A stretch of DNA of 64,000 bases, from contig NC_087093.1 of the NCBI RefSeq assembly GCF_963855985.1, forward strand, positions 17,685,001 through 17,749,000, read 5' to 3'. Position numbers and translations under genes: made by a program. The notes under the pieces were generated by a model. That model saw only the letters and a program-made list of their open reading frames with translations. It did no database searches and was not told where the DNA came from. This DNA is from Ostrinia nubilalis. Lineage: Eukaryota; Arthropoda; Insecta; Lepidoptera; Crambidae. Shown here piece by piece: positions 1 to 11,600 of this stretch; position 1 is the stretch's first letter; every line of letters starts with the position of its first letter.

Positions 1-454
1 AAAGTATTTATTTTTAATTATTTCTACTAATAGTGTTACTATAGTTTAAAAAAATTTTAAATAACTAAAAGCAAAAATAAACTTCTAACTTTTTTATATA
101 GCGATTGCCCTAATAAATATAAAAATAGAGGTAAAAAAAGCGAGAAAACTATCTAAGAATATGAATTCTTAAGGCAGGTGGGGCGGGGGTGGGGCAAATA
201 AAATATTTTCAACCATCTTTCAGCAACGGATTATAAACATTAAAAAAATAGTGCAAGTTAGACAAATGAAATGGTCGAACTCACAAGAAATACTATTCTT
301 AATCATAATAAGAAACAAAATTTTTCTACTACCTACTAATATAACTTGAAAAGTGGCAACATTTAAAGTGTCACTGTCAGTAGTTTTTAATCTGCTGTCT
401 CTTTCTCTCTCGCCTTTTTGACGTTCTTTCAGATCGTGTTGAGCAAAAATCAAA
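1..454. other. AT-rich 5' flank and RpL36A leader
   Basis: No gene is recognised in the first 400 bases, which are strongly AT-rich apart from a short G-rich run near 176-194. From about 398 to 435 lies a pyrimidine-rich tract (TCTTTCTCTCTCGCC, then CTTTTTGACGTTCTTTCAG) directly before the RpL36A start codon. Such a tract resembles the 5' terminal oligopyrimidine leader of ribosomal protein genes, so transcription probably starts here. A minus-strand open frame over 220-528 has no recognisable content. Confidence 0.45.
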
Positions 455-1300
455 ATGGTTTGTGTTTTTTCCGTAAAAATATCCATGTTAATCATGAATT
501 GTGTTGATTTAATTCGAATCAAAACCAAAAATATATGTTCAGTGTTTATTCAAGTGCCTCTTGGAAAAGATATTTTAGTTAAACCCGTTACCAATTTCAG
601 GTGAACGTACCAAAACAGCGCAGGACCTACTGCAAAAAGTGCAAATGCCACAAGACCCACAAGGTGTCCCAGTACAAAAAGTCAAAGGAAAGGCATGCTG
701 CCCAGGGTAGAAGGCGTTATGACCGCAAACAACAGGGTTATGGTGGTCAGTCCAAGCCTATCTTCAAGAAGAAGGTAAACATCTAACATAACCTTTAACA
801 ACCGGTAGTATTATTGATTCTCTTGCTCAGACAAATCCTTCTTCTAATTGAAAAGATGAAATAGCTACAGTATTATTGTTACCCAAAAAAAACTGTTCAT
901 CAGACAGGCTATTCAAGACTATAATAACTCAGTTGCTCAATAATATCCGACTGATTGTAATTAAATGTTAAATGAACCTGTTTCTGACATAGAAACTTCT
1001 TTCTGAACAGGAACTTATTGTACACAGTAATTCAGTGTTCACTACAATCATGCCAGGTTGATGATCTTAGAAATAGTCTCATTAGTAATATGCAGTAGGC
1101 ATCTTAATTTGTAAATAGTGTAAAACTGGAAGAAAATTAATTCAGTATCCCAATTGTTTTAGGCGAAAACTACCAAGAAAATTGTGCTGCGTCTTGAGTG
1201 TGCCGACTGCAAGGTGCGATCACAGGTTGCGCTGAAGCGATGCAAGCACTTCGAGCTGGGTGGAGACAAGAAGAGGAAGGGACAGATGATCCAGTTCTAG
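455..1300 (+). CDS. RpL36A: 60S ribosomal protein eL42 (L36A/L44)
   Basis: Structural protein of the large cytosolic ribosomal subunit, located near the E site. Three exons: 455-457 (the ATG alone), 601-774 and 1163-1300, with introns starting GT and ending AG. The joined product is 104 residues, the usual length for this family. It starts [15 protein letters not shown] and ends KRKGQMIQF, both typical. Two cysteine pairs (CKKCKC near residue 12, ECADC in exon 3) form the zinc-binding site. The exon of only the initiator ATG, preceded by a pyrimidine-rich leader, fits a ribosomal protein gene. AATAAA follows the stop at 1308-1313. The next gene, WASHC3, converges from the other strand 440 bp away. 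All junctions keep the frame open. Confidence 0.97.
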
Positions 1301-1741
1301 GCTGGCTAATAAATAAGTTCAACTATTTGCTGGTTTCATTTTACATCTATTAGTTTTAAATTGCACAAATGGGTAGTAAATAGCTAAATGCTTTTGACCA
1401 TAGATAGGATGTGTTAGTGATTTTCTAGAATTTGCATTTTAATGGCAGAGATGTTGAAATATTCTTGATGTGTTACCCAAGTGCTTATCTACCTATTTAG
1501 AAATAGTTTTTAATTTTGCTCTAATACAAAATTGAGTCCCATTGAAGAGAGGACAACTAACTTTTTGTAGTTATCTCTTCTCATGGCCTAGGTTAGGTAA
1601 TAGGCTATTGAACTATTAGTAATACCACAGGTTCTAAAAATTCTAGTGCTCATTTTTTTAGGGTTTATATTGGGTGTTAAAAATCTAGTGCCCAAAATTT
1701 TGAATAGGTGTTTTGTAAGAAAACAAACAACTTGTAAATAT

Positions 1742-2386
1742 TCATTTATTTATAATCTGCTCAAAAATATCAGGGTCTAACCCTTCCATGGATACTTTCA
1801 GCTTCACAGCCTGCAAAGGCACACCGACCTGGACCATCTTTATAAACCTGTCGTATTCGGGCCTAGTCTGTGGTGGGCTCTGTTCAGTCTCTTGAGTTTC
1901 TGGTGAAGGCTCTGGTTTGGAATCTGAAGAAGAGTCTTCTGGTGGTTTTTCAACCTCCTTTACACTGTTAACTTCGGGTATTGAGGATAACTGCAAAGTT
2001 AAAGAAAATAAAATTGACTTGTTTTACTTACAGTTATGTGGAAAATATGTTCACAATAAAAACAATAACTTACTCTTGCTTCTAACAGCACCATAGCTGC
2101 TTCAACTTTCTCCAATTTCCTTTCAAAATGCATTAGTTTTTGTTCGCAGTTTTTCATAAAATTATTTAGGAACTGGACTGTAGTGATAGCAAAATGGTTT
2201 ACAAAAGCTAATGTTCTTTTCTGTTGAAGTGCGGCGACCTACAATTTAAATAAGTAGATAATTGAATATGATTTATATGGGTTGGGTAGAGTTTAGATGG
2301 CTATAAATTAAAACGTTAAATATATTGAAAAATACCTTTGATAGATCCAACTTGGTCAAGTCTTTTTGTATCATAGTTTCTTGCAT
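1742..2386 (-). CDS. WASHC3: WASH complex subunit 3 (CCDC53)
   Basis: Small coiled-coil subunit of the WASH complex, which activates Arp2/3 to polymerise actin on endosomes. Exons on the minus strand: 2336-2386, 2074-2238 and 1742-1990, all phase 0 with GT-AG introns, giving about 154 residues. The N-terminal helix carries the family signature KVAALQQKRTLAFVNHF followed by TTVQFLNNF and a heptad-rich stretch. Next comes LSSIPEV, then an acidic, proline-rich linker. The C-terminal block FIKMVQVGVPLQAVK and EGLDPDIFE is the conserved tail shared with human CCDC53. The protein is shorter than the human one (about 194 residues), mainly in the tail after the EGLDPD block. The start is the first ATG before the conserved helix. 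An upstream in-frame extension is possible but unsupported. Head-to-head with BCAS2. Confidence 0.93.
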
Positions 2387-2958
2387 ATTGATACACTGGA
2401 GGCAGTTCTCTTTTAAAGAAAAAAAACAGTATTTTTTAATTTTATGTCTAGATACCTATTTTAATAAAAAAATATTATACAAAACTTTGTTTTGTTGGAG
2501 AAGATAAAAACTCAATAGTTTCCAGTTTCACAACATTGACAAATTTGACAGACAAAAATAAAAATGTCAGAAAGCAGCTGTTCTGCGTTTTGTTCGCAGA
2601 ACCGTTGAACATTTTTTTTAATGGCTCGCGCGGTTTGCTAATTTGCCAATTATTTTTAACTTTGTTGCTGTATTAAACGAGATTTAAAAAAAACAGAAAA
2701 CCATAGTGATGATGAAAAAGAATGGGATTTTTTATGGAACCTAGGTGCGTACCTATTACCTAGTATTGTGTATCAGTGATTTATCAGTCGTCCGATTACA
2801 TCTCTATGAACGATGTCACTGATGTCATTCTGCGAGTCTGTCAATTGTCATTAATGTCAGAATTGTGTCATTGATTGAGTTGTTTGTTGTGTTGTGAACT
2901 GTTGTGGTCCGCTAGATTTTAGAAATATTATCCCCAAAAGTTATACAATTCAGTGAAA
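2387..2958. promoter_or_regulatory. Shared interval between divergent WASHC3 and BCAS2
   Basis: About 570 bp separate the start codons of WASHC3 (minus) and BCAS2 (plus). No coding frame or recognisable transposon lies here, so the interval probably holds both promoters and untranslated leaders. No TATA box stands out at a convincing distance. This is inferred from gene orientation only. Confidence 0.5.
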
Positions 2959-5142
2959 ATGGCTGGAGAAGTGGTTGTTGATGCATTACCGTACATTGAC
3001 CAAGGATACGATGACCCAGGAGTCCGAGAAGCGGTAAGTGAATAGATAACCTTAAAGCACCATCAAAATTTTCTAGAAACGGCTCAAATAGATGTAATTT
3101 TTGACGTTCAGGCTCTCGCTATGGTGGAGGAAGAGTGCAGACGATACAGGCCTACAAAAAATTATTTAGAAAATGCGGGTCCAGAACCAAGTACAGCGTT
3201 TGAAACTACTGCCCTTCAGAGGGAAATGGAACGCGTTCAACAGCGCCTGCCCATGGAGCCGCTATCTATGAAGAGGTAACCAAATTATTTGAACCGGGTT
3301 GATTCGTAATAAATAATTTTTAGTTGCAAACTGTTCATCAAACTTTTTTCATCCCTGGGAACTTAACAGTCAAATTCAAATTTACTCTTTATTGCACATT
3401 AACATAAATCTTGATGTCTTCGTAATTATTATGAGAATATTTATGTAAAATATGTATGTAAACCCCTCTGCCTGTACTTGTGTCTGTCTTGTTGGTTGTC
3501 CTAAATAAATAAATAAAATAAAATTTCTAATAAAATTATTGTAGTTTATAATAAACCATTGTAATTTTCAGATATGAGTTACCACCACCGCCCGCTGGAC
3601 GTTTAGGTGAGCCAGCAGCTTGGGCTGAGTCCGTAGAGAACTCACATGCACAACTCTCACATCAAGCAATCAGAGTGTTAAACTTGGAACTGCAGTTAGG
3701 CTATGGGTCAGAAGCATGGAGATCATACCTTAACACTCTGCAAGCTTTGGTCACGAGATCCCAGAATGTTCATACACAACTCAGGTAAGGTTATTGGAAC
3801 AAAGAAACAGATTTCAGCATTTCGAACCTGATTTTATCTCTTCTGTATTTGGGTCTCATAATAGTAACCAATACTTTTATGAAACTAAATTTATTATAAT
3901 TTGAAACAACTCAAAATAAGGTTGTTGGTTATCTGTACTAAAATCTTTTACTGTAGTAAAATGTATTCAAACCTTTATTGCTCCAATTTTTCCCATTTTA
4001 TGTTTCAGTAATTTTAAGGTACACCTCTAAATTCTTATGGTGATTTATTGAAATAATTTAGAACTCAGTACCTATCTCGTTTTGGGGATTAATCTCATCT
4101 TAGTCCAAAAAACAAATTCTTTTCTTTATTTTATGCAATATTTCTGTGCAAATACATGTGAAGTGTGCAGCAAAATAAACATTTTGCCTAGTTACAGACC
4201 ACCGATTTTTCGTCGGCCGATTGTTTAGTCGGGCAGTTGATCAGTATGGGCATGTATGTATGTTACAATCGGGCACAACTATCAGCCAACTAAAAATCGG
4301 TGGTCTGCGCCTAGTCTTTACTAATACACTTTCCTTGTTACATTTCAGGAAACAGATAGCAGGCGTGAACTGGGAGCGCAAGCGTTCGCAGACGGCGAGC
4401 GGCGCGCGGCTGCGGGCGCTGCGCCGGCGCTGGGCGCACCTCGTGTCCGACAACTACCGCCTCGAGCGCGCGCTCATGCAGCTCGAGATACAGCTGCAAA
4501 AGGTACGCTATGACCACTCCAACCGATCTACCGTCCTCGCCGGCGAGGACTCGCGCCGCGGTCCCCTTCGACCCGTCCCTTTTTCTCGCGGTATCGGCAC
4601 GTGCCGGGCCGCTTCTCTCCCCAAACCTACGTTAGGCTACCGTCCCCCAGCAACGCCCTAGGCCGAGGTCTGAGCCCCACTCGGGGGCGCCCTTAGGCTC
4701 GTTGCTTAAATTTTGAGGTTGAGAGCCATCTGCGCTCACCTATTGTCCGGCGAAGCTGAAAAAGCCGCTCACGGCTATCAGCATAGTCCGATGTGAAAGG
4801 TGATGAATTTTCTTGCGCTGCTTCTTCTCAACATGGGCCCATTTATTGTCCTGAAGCAGTGGTGGGGTTAAAGTAATACTCAAACAATACATGTAAAAGC
4901 GCTTTTTAAAATCCTATTTGAAGATAATAAAATGGTTTTATGACTAAAAAGTCATAAAACTATAATGCATTACAGGCCCTGAAGTTTTAATAATTAATCT
5001 TGATTTTCAGGCCCAAGGACAAGCCCCCATTGACGACAATGAACCTGCAGATTTGGAGGCGGTCAAGATGTTACCAGACAAACTCAACTCTGAGTCTGAG
5101 AAGGAAGTGCAGAAAAAGATTGAAGATATGTTTGCTGATTAG
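2959..5142 (+). CDS. BCAS2: Pre-mRNA-splicing factor SPF27 (BCAS2 homologue)
   Basis: Core subunit of the Prp19 (NineTeen) complex that activates the spliceosome. Five exons: 2959-3033, 3112-3275, 3572-3784, 4349-4502 and 5011-5142, all with GT-AG borders. The joined frame is 245 residues, near the human 225. The start [20 protein letters not shown] and the block [10 protein letters not shown] are family hallmarks. The middle has [10 protein letters not shown] and a helical region through [14 protein letters not shown]. The exon 4 block [16 protein letters not shown] and LIE-type coiled coil [15 protein letters not shown] are diagnostic of SPF27. The tail ends KKIEDMFAD. Intron 3 contains a MITE just before exon 4, and intron 4 a LINE/SINE-like insertion. 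Exon 4 is far more GC-rich than its surroundings. Confidence 0.96.
4193..4308. mobile_element. MITE in BCAS2 intron 3
   Basis: A 116 bp element bounded by terminal inverted repeats CAGACCACCGATTTTT (4195-4210) and its reverse complement (4292-4307). It sits between two copies of GCCTAGT (4186-4192 and 4309-4315), a 7 bp direct repeat that looks like the target duplication. TIRs starting CAGACC and a 7-8 bp duplication suggest a hAT-type non-autonomous element. It ends only about 40 bp before the exon 4 splice acceptor. Confidence 0.75.
4512..4975 (+). mobile_element. Retroelement 3' fragment in BCAS2 intron 4
   Basis: A GC-rich block (about 4512-4760) followed by a tail near 4806-4960 with the motif GCCCATTTATTGTCC, a GAAGCAGTGG-like run and GTAAAAGCGCTTTTTAAAA. 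The tail recurs near 7405-7500, 18366-18500 and 56776-56893, so it is a dispersed family. The arrangement looks like the 3' end of a LINE or LINE-mobilised SINE. The exact family is not assigned. Confidence 0.5.
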
Positions 5143-5250
5143 ATTTAAGACATTGTAGAATAAGTTATGAGAATATAATTTATAATAATTAATTTTATTG
5201 TTATTTTACTATTTCTCTATCCTTAAACCCGATTACGTGAATAGAGAATA

Positions 5251-5315
5251 ACAGAAAATGCATAGATATACAGTAACATCCAACAGATGTTACTGTATAT
5301 CTATGCATTTTCTGT
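5251..5315. repeat. Perfect 30 bp palindrome with 5 bp loop
   Basis: ACAGAAAATGCATAGATATA and the following ten bases (5251-5280) are repeated as an exact reverse complement at 5286-5315, separated by CAACA. All 30 positions pair. It lies about 110 bp after the BCAS2 stop codon and 270 bp before the OTUB1 start. No target duplication is evident. Confidence 0.85.
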
Positions 5316-5582
5316 CTGTTTTCTGTTTATGATGTTCGAGGCTGCAAAAACATAAACAGACGACGACAACAACTTCCAGCCACATTTGAGGGTTATACGG
5401 AAGGAAAATAAAGATTTATTGCACCCTAATGGATGAAAGCTGCACAACCTAGTCTTGAGGACCACAGATATGGATTAGAGTTGAGGACAGTCATAAAAAA
5501 AAGTATAAATCAATGCAGAAACTAAACGCATCAGTTTTGGTTCGATTGTCATTTGTCGTCATCTGTCAATTTTTATTTGAAA

Positions 5583-7728
5583 ATGGCGGACGATGCATCA
5601 AGCAGTAGCGGCTGTGCCGGTAATTTAGTGGATAACTCAATAAATCAGGATGAATTGATTATGAAACAGCAACGGGAGATAGAAAAAGAGGTAATCTTTG
5701 AAATACACTTGGTATCAAAGTCAGCCGAGGGCTGTAATTTTTAGAAAAAATAAAATCATACATGACGTGATGTTTGTGTTTGTTTTTCAGATATCAGAGT
5801 CGATACCGCTTGTTGGGGAACTCGAAGCCTTATCATCATTAGAAAAAGAATACAATGAGGACCCCGTGTATCTTCTAAAAGTAAAAGATCTGGCTTCTAA
5901 GTATAAGTATATGAGGAGAACGCGGCCTGACGGTAACTGCTTTTTCCGGGCATTTTCGTACGCATACTTAGAGTATCTTCTCACAGATAAGGCCGAGTAT
6001 GAAAAGTTTTTTGAAATAGCAAAGAACTCCAAAGAAATCCTCCTAGCGTTAGGCTTCTCTCAATTCACAGTGGAAGACTTTTACGAGACAGTAAGTTTAT
6101 TTTTTAGGTTATGTTTTTTGTTTCACTTGCATGATTTGAATTGCTAATTGAGTTGTGATGGTTATTTTGAGAGAATAAATCTTTGTTTTATTACATTTTT
6201 GTTCGTGCAGATGTTCAGCTCTGATAGGACAATGTCAATAGTTGATACATTACAGGATAGCAATGTTGATAATGTATTATTCTGTTGTGTAATATTAATT
6301 AGTTAGATATTTAGTTCTTTGAATAAAAGTAATCCTACTATTGTAACTCAATACAAAAACTACATTGGGCTTAATCTTGTAGTTTATGGAAGTTGTCCAA
6401 CGGGTCGGAGAGCAGGCCGGGGGCTCCCCGGACGGCATGGAGCCGATCCGCGCCGAGCTCCACGACAAGTTCAACAAGCAGGGCTATTCCGACTACATTG
6501 TGGTGTACCTGCGCCTCGTCACTTCCGGCCAGCTGCAAACCCAACATGACTTCTACCAGAACTTTATAGAGGGACCCCGGACTGTGACTGAATTTTGTAG
6601 GCAGGTGAGAAATTATCTAATATGTTTGGAAATAACCTACTTATTTTGTTTTATGCATTGCTGTATACAAGTTTCTCTTGAATATTTTTGTCCTCCATGA
6701 TTAGATAGCTATAATTCTTCCCTCATTTTATTAATAACTTAAAAAACTAGGATTTTTATAGAATAGAAATCAATTAAGTGATTGCATACTTACCAGGCTG
6801 CTACCAACCGGGCAAAAGGAAAGCATTGGGGGAGGCCTATGTTCAGCAGTGGACGTCCTATGGTTGAGATGATGATGATGATACTTACCAGATGTTTTGA
6901 TCTACGAATTTTGTTACTTTTCAGGAAGTGGAGCCAATGTACAAGGAGTCGGACCACATCCACATAATAGCCCTCAGCAACGCGCTTAATGTCGGCGTGA
7001 GGGTGGAGTACATGGACCGTGGAGACGGCAGCCAGGTAAACCAACAATCCCTATTTATCCTACTTCCTATTCCTATACTTATTATAAATGCGAAAGTTTG
7101 TGTGGATGTCTGGATCTTTCTTACTCTTTCACGCAAAAACTACTGAACGGATTTTGATGAAACTTTACAGTATTTTTGTTTTAGCCCAGCAAAAGCTAGT
7201 ATTTGTTATATTTTTATCACACAAATGATCAGATAATAATATTTATAATGAAAATTGAATAAAGATCATGCCTTCATGATCATTACTAATGATAAGTTAC
7301 TTTATGTGCTATATCTATGTGCAGCAAATTAATGTTTGCTTACTTGGTTTGCCTATGTAAATGTAGGTAGCAGCATTATATCAGACTCCTGCTCTGAGAC
7401 AACAGTTTCTTGTAAGAAGTGGTAGGGTTAGTTAGTTACATTGGAATGTGGAAAAATGCTTTATAAAAGCCTCATTGCAGAAATTAAATTACTTTCATGA
7501 CTGCAGATCCCATACAGGAGTTGCAGCAGTAGTGGGAACATAGGAAGTCTTATAACAGTTGTGTGCGACTGTAGATCTCTATACAGGAGTTGCAGCAGTG
7601 GGAACATAGGAAGTCTTGTAACAGTTATTGTCTGTGCGCAGGTGATCGCGCACGTGTTCCCCGAAGGCGCCAAGCCGCTGGTGCAGCTTCTGTACCGGCC
7701 CGGCCACTACGACATCCTGTACGCGTGA
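5583..7728 (+). CDS. OTUB1: Ubiquitin thioesterase otubain (OTUB1-like)
   Basis: Cysteine deubiquitinase of the OTU family; OTUB1 cleaves Lys48-linked ubiquitin and also inhibits E2 enzymes such as UBC13. Five exons: 5583-5690, 5791-6090, 6383-6604, 6925-7035 and 7642-7728, joining to 275 residues (human 271). The catalytic motif RPDGNCFFRAF places Asp83 and Cys86. The C-terminal RPGHYDILYA supplies His269 of the triad. LVGELEALSSLEKEY, the DFYET/FMEVV segment and SDHIHIIALSNALNVGVRVEYMD are typical of the fold. The ATG is the first in a leader reading AAAATGGCGGACG. Intron 3 carries an RTE-type LINE tail and intron 4 a degenerate repeat with a near-duplicate CAGGAGTTGCAGCAGT stretch. AATAAA follows at 7752-7757. 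Converges with UBR7. Confidence 0.95.
6795..6892 (+). mobile_element. RTE-type LINE 3' tail in OTUB1 intron 3
   Basis: A 98 bp remnant running AGGCTGCTACCAACCGGGC, then GGGGGAGGCCTATGTTCAGC, AGTGGACGTC and a GATGATGATGATG end. The same terminal sequence ends the copies at 32548, 43591 and 44228, where the frame encodes the LINE C-terminus. Severely 5' truncated. Confidence 0.75.
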
Positions 7729-7795
7729 AGCCTGACCAACGTTACAACTACAATAAACTTATTACCACTCCGCATGAGTTTTATTTGAACATTTA

Positions 7796-7910
7796 GGCTG
7801 TTGCACCATCTTACTTTAACTTTGACAAACGTCAAAAATCTGTCAAACTCCTTACAAAAAACACCGGTTATTGTTAATGTTACGGTTAAAATATGGTGGT
7901 GCAACTCAGC
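7796..7910. mobile_element. MITE with GCTGTTGCACCA termini after OTUB1
   Basis: A 115 bp element whose ends GGCTGTTGCACCATCTTACT and the reverse complement of ATATGGTGGTGCAACTCAGC pair imperfectly. Inside are TGACAAACGTCAAAAATCTG-type stretches. It starts about 40 bp after the OTUB1 polyadenylation signal. The ends resemble a MITE family that I recall as common in moths. Confidence 0.65.
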
Positions 7911-8071
7911 TTTACAATTGATTTGAATTTTTGAAATATGGGGTTTAAGTTTTTAAACTAGCTTTTGCCCATCCTAGCTGTTGTTAAATGACCAAGGAAA
8001 TGTAAATAACAAGGTACTGCTGACATATAGGAGTGACTATGTTGTAGCAAAATACACAATATTCATAATAA

Positions 8072-8075
<4 letters not shown>

Positions 8076-8106
<31 letters not shown>

Positions 8107-8425
8107 CCACAACGAGGAAGCTCTTGGCCTGTATCTCACCTGATGGTAAGTGATGATCAGGCCGAAGGTGGAAGCGAGCTTCACCCGGAATCCTCAACCA
8201 CGGAGGAACTGGCTATCTTACCTCTAACTGCCGGAACACAATAATGCTGTTAACATTGTTGTTATGGCGACAGACTTAGGTAAGATGGTGGTAGCTAGCC
8301 AGGCGGACTTAGAACAAGCCCTACCACCAACCAAACCGAACAGAAAAATCTGCCCCCACTGGGAATCGAACCCGGGACCTCTGCGTCTGAAGCAGGTGGT
8401 CTTACCACTAGACCACAGAGGCGGT
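8076..8425 (-). mobile_element. tRNA-derived SINE (minus strand)
   Basis: Read on the minus strand, the element begins with a tRNA-like head: ACCGCCTCTGTGGTCTAGTG holds an A-box-like segment and GGTTCGATTCC is a perfect B box of the RNA polymerase III promoter. A tRNA-unrelated body of about 250 bp follows, ending at an A tail seen here as 29 T residues (8076-8104). The long pure tail suggests a relatively young insertion. A clean target-site duplication was not found. It lies between convergent OTUB1 and UBR7. Confidence 0.9.
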
Positions 8426-8436
8426 TAAACTTAATT

Positions 8437-8480
8437 ACATTGATCTGCATAATAAGAATCTATCTCATGCAGATCAATGT
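8437..8480. repeat. 14 bp inverted repeat
   Basis: ACATTGATCTGCAT (8437-8450) pairs exactly with ATGCAGATCAATGT (8467-8480) across a 16 bp loop. It lies downstream of the UBR7 stop codon, possibly in its 3' untranslated region. Function unknown. Confidence 0.6.
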
Positions 8481-8647
8481 GAAACTGAACAAATAAAATC
8501 CATAATAAGGTACCAAAGAATATATTTAGTCAGTGTTAAACGTCATGAACTTCTATGAGAAGGTCTACATACATTAAAATTCAACACTAAGCAAAGGAAT
8601 GCAATAATCAACTGAATAATAAAAAAAGTAGTTCTTAAACTAAAATC

Positions 8648-11600
8648 TCATCTGCAGAAGTAGACGCCGTCGGGCTCGCGCTTCGGCTTCATGCCCGCAA
8701 AGAAAGCCTTGATGTCCTCTTCTTTCACTACTTCCTTTCGGTCTTTGAAACTCTTCAGGAAGTCCAACAGTTTGTCCCTCATTTTATTGTATTCAGTCAA
8801 AGCATTTATTTGCTGGATTCTGTCCAAAGATGATAAGGCTTCTAGACCTCTCTCATACTGTGATGAGGCAGACCCATCAGTCCTCTGTTTGCCTAATGCT
8901 TCATACTCTGTCACAGTATCTTCCAGATCAGTCAGGAACATGACCGAAAGATCTTTGTACATTGAGATGCACTCGCCGCAAGTGCAAAGCTTTTGGCGGA
9001 AATTCGATGGCCAGAATGTGGCACCTTTGAATATTCGTTTCACTCCCTTTGGTCTCAGACAGCTGCTCTCTTCTTCTAATTTAGGTTTCTTTATAGCTAC
9101 CTCTTCAGATTCTTCTGTTGAGTACTTTCTTTTACTGTCCTTTGTAGTGTCTGTTGTGCCATCAATTTCATTGCTTACCTCATCAGTAAGTCGAGAAACA
9201 TCATTTTCCGTAGTACCATTTTGAATATTATCAGTTGTTTCTGACTTTAAGTCATTATTGGTGGTAGTATTGGCATCCTTTTCTTCATTCATGTCTACAT
9301 CACTGGTTTTAATCTCAGCATTGTCTTCTTTGCTTGCTTCTTCTACATTCAATTCAGATTCTACTTTATCTGGTGTTGCATCAGTAGTAATACTGTCTTC
9401 ATTCTTAGATTCAGTCTTATTTTCATCATTTTTAGTGCTATCATTTAATGGAGTTTGCTCATCAAACTTATCTGTTTGTTCTACATTACCAAGTTCACTT
9501 TCAAGTTTCTCTATGCTTTCTATGATAGAATTTTCATTACTTTCTCTTTTTTCTTCAGAATCCTGTGCTAAATTTGTTTCCAATTTTTCTTCTGCCTGAG
9601 GTGCTTCTTCCATGTTTTCTTCATTCTTTGTTTCATCATCCTTTTCAGGAATGTCATTAGTAATACTATCAATGTTTGGTTCATTGTTTTCTGATGCATT
9701 AGGAGCAGTCTCTGCTATATCATCATTTTCAGATTGCTTTTGTTCTTGTGGTTCATATTGCTTTTCATTAGACTCTTCTTTATTATCTTTTTCTGTGTCT
9801 TCCTTAATACTATTGGCTGCATCAGGCACTGGCATATCCATTTTATTTTCATCATTTCCATCCAAAGCTGTAGATTCTTTACTATCTTCAGCCTCTTTAC
9901 TTTCACTATCTGTGGTGGACTCGACAATATTTTTATCTTTTTCTGTCATCTCAATATCATTCACTGTATTATTTTCCTTTTCATTAGAAAACTCAGTAGA
10001 TTCTAGTGCTCCATTAATTTTTGGTATATTATTTTCAGCAGACTCGTCAGCTGTAGGTGCTTCAGATTTACTGACTGATGTTATGTCTACTTCTGCAGTT
10101 TCGTTATTAACTGCTATGTCACTGTAATCATGCAAAAATTCATTTTTCTCCATACAATCCTTGCAAATCATTTCAGCATATTGCTCGGAAGGAAGAGTTG
10201 CTTCCAGATGAGCTGCATGGAGCCAATCTTCGCAGATGATGCATTGTATCATTTCATCTTCAAAAGCAGCCTCAGGATCAGGGTATGGCCTGTGACAGGT
10301 GCAATAGAGACCACTGAAGTTCTGATTGTAGCAGTTATCTTCATTTAGATCCAGCTTGTTTGTTGTGTATTGACAGGGATGACCATTGAATTTTGGGTTG
10401 CCACAATCACAGCGGAAATTACGTTTTGTATACAATTCAATAAGTTCATGGTTTTCATGGCAGTTGAGGCTGCATGCGAGGCAGACACCGGCTCGCTTTG
10501 TTGGGTCAGTTTTGGCATCAGAGCAGCAGGTGAGGCAGGCATACAGAGCTTGTCTTTTAATGTAACCCTGAAACAAGTAAATAGATTTATGACAAACAAA
10601 TAGCTTAAAACAATGCAATTACCAGAGACTGTTAAGATTTAACCTCGTAAGTCCTGTGTTTTTTCAACAGCAGTATTCATATCTGCCGGATGTACTATAC
10701 CAAGTACAAACTAAGAAATGTGCTTCAGACCGAGATAAAGTATTGACGGTTTTACATAGTTTTTTAAGCGTTACCTTATGTTTTGTATTTTTTACTGTAA
10801 GTTTAGCATCTTTAGCACCTGTTTTAAAAGAAAAATATTGAAAATAGTTTGTACTCCTGTAAGTACGTTAGGCTTTTTATACAGTGTAAAAAAATAATCT
10901 TATTAAGATAGTTTTATTTAAATATTTAAAATAAATCATATTTTTCTTCTAAACGTCACTTAAGTAAGCAATAATTATAAAATTCAGTCTTTAAGACAAA
11001 ATTATTTGGCTTTAGCGTTTTATATGGAGAATTTCACCAAAATTAATTTTTCCATACTAATTTTTTGTGATTTTTTATAAAAGCATAAATTTAAATTTTA
11101 TGAAATTTTGTAGATAGATTGAAACAACATTAAGCTATAAAAAAAATTAAGACATTTAAAAAAAATTGGTATCTGTATAAAAATATATTTATTTTTGTTT
11201 AATGGAAACGGACGACAATTAGGACGAGCTGTCTTTGAAGATTAAATTCTAATTTAAAAAATTAAATTAAGTTTAACATTTTATACGCAAAAGTAAGCCC
11301 TTGAAGTCAAATTTCAAATAAAAAAAGAATGATGGACATAGCTATACTATGAAAGAAATTACATAGTAATGAACATTGAAGAAAAAAAAATCGCTAATTT
11401 CATACCTAATACAACTTTCATACAATTATTTGTGTAACCAACGCCTAACGTACTATATCAAGTACAAATTATTTTGACCGTTCATGAACCTCCTAAAATA
11501 CTAAGTTTCTTTTTAAATTTTGTTTAATTTATAGAAACTATAATTTATATTTACTGATACATTTAAAAAACAAGACAAAAAACAAAAGATTACTTTGATA

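Noticed and set aside
220..528. 102-codon minus-strand frame over the RpL36A leader
   Set aside because: No domain, AT-rich composition, and overlaps the first exon and leader of a well-supported gene.
4221..4661. 146-codon plus frame across a MITE, BCAS2 exon 4 and an intron
   Set aside because: Only 4349-4502 is coding; the rest is a read-through of a MITE and a retroelement fragment.
8340..8425. Possible tRNA gene on the minus strand
   Set aside because: A and B boxes are present, but the sequence continues into a SINE body with an A tail and lacks a clean acceptor stem.
9258..10127. Serine/leucine-rich plus-strand frames of 113 and 171 codons
   Set aside because: Antisense of the acidic linker of UBR7; GAA/GAT codons reversed give TTC/ATC, so long stop-free runs are expected.
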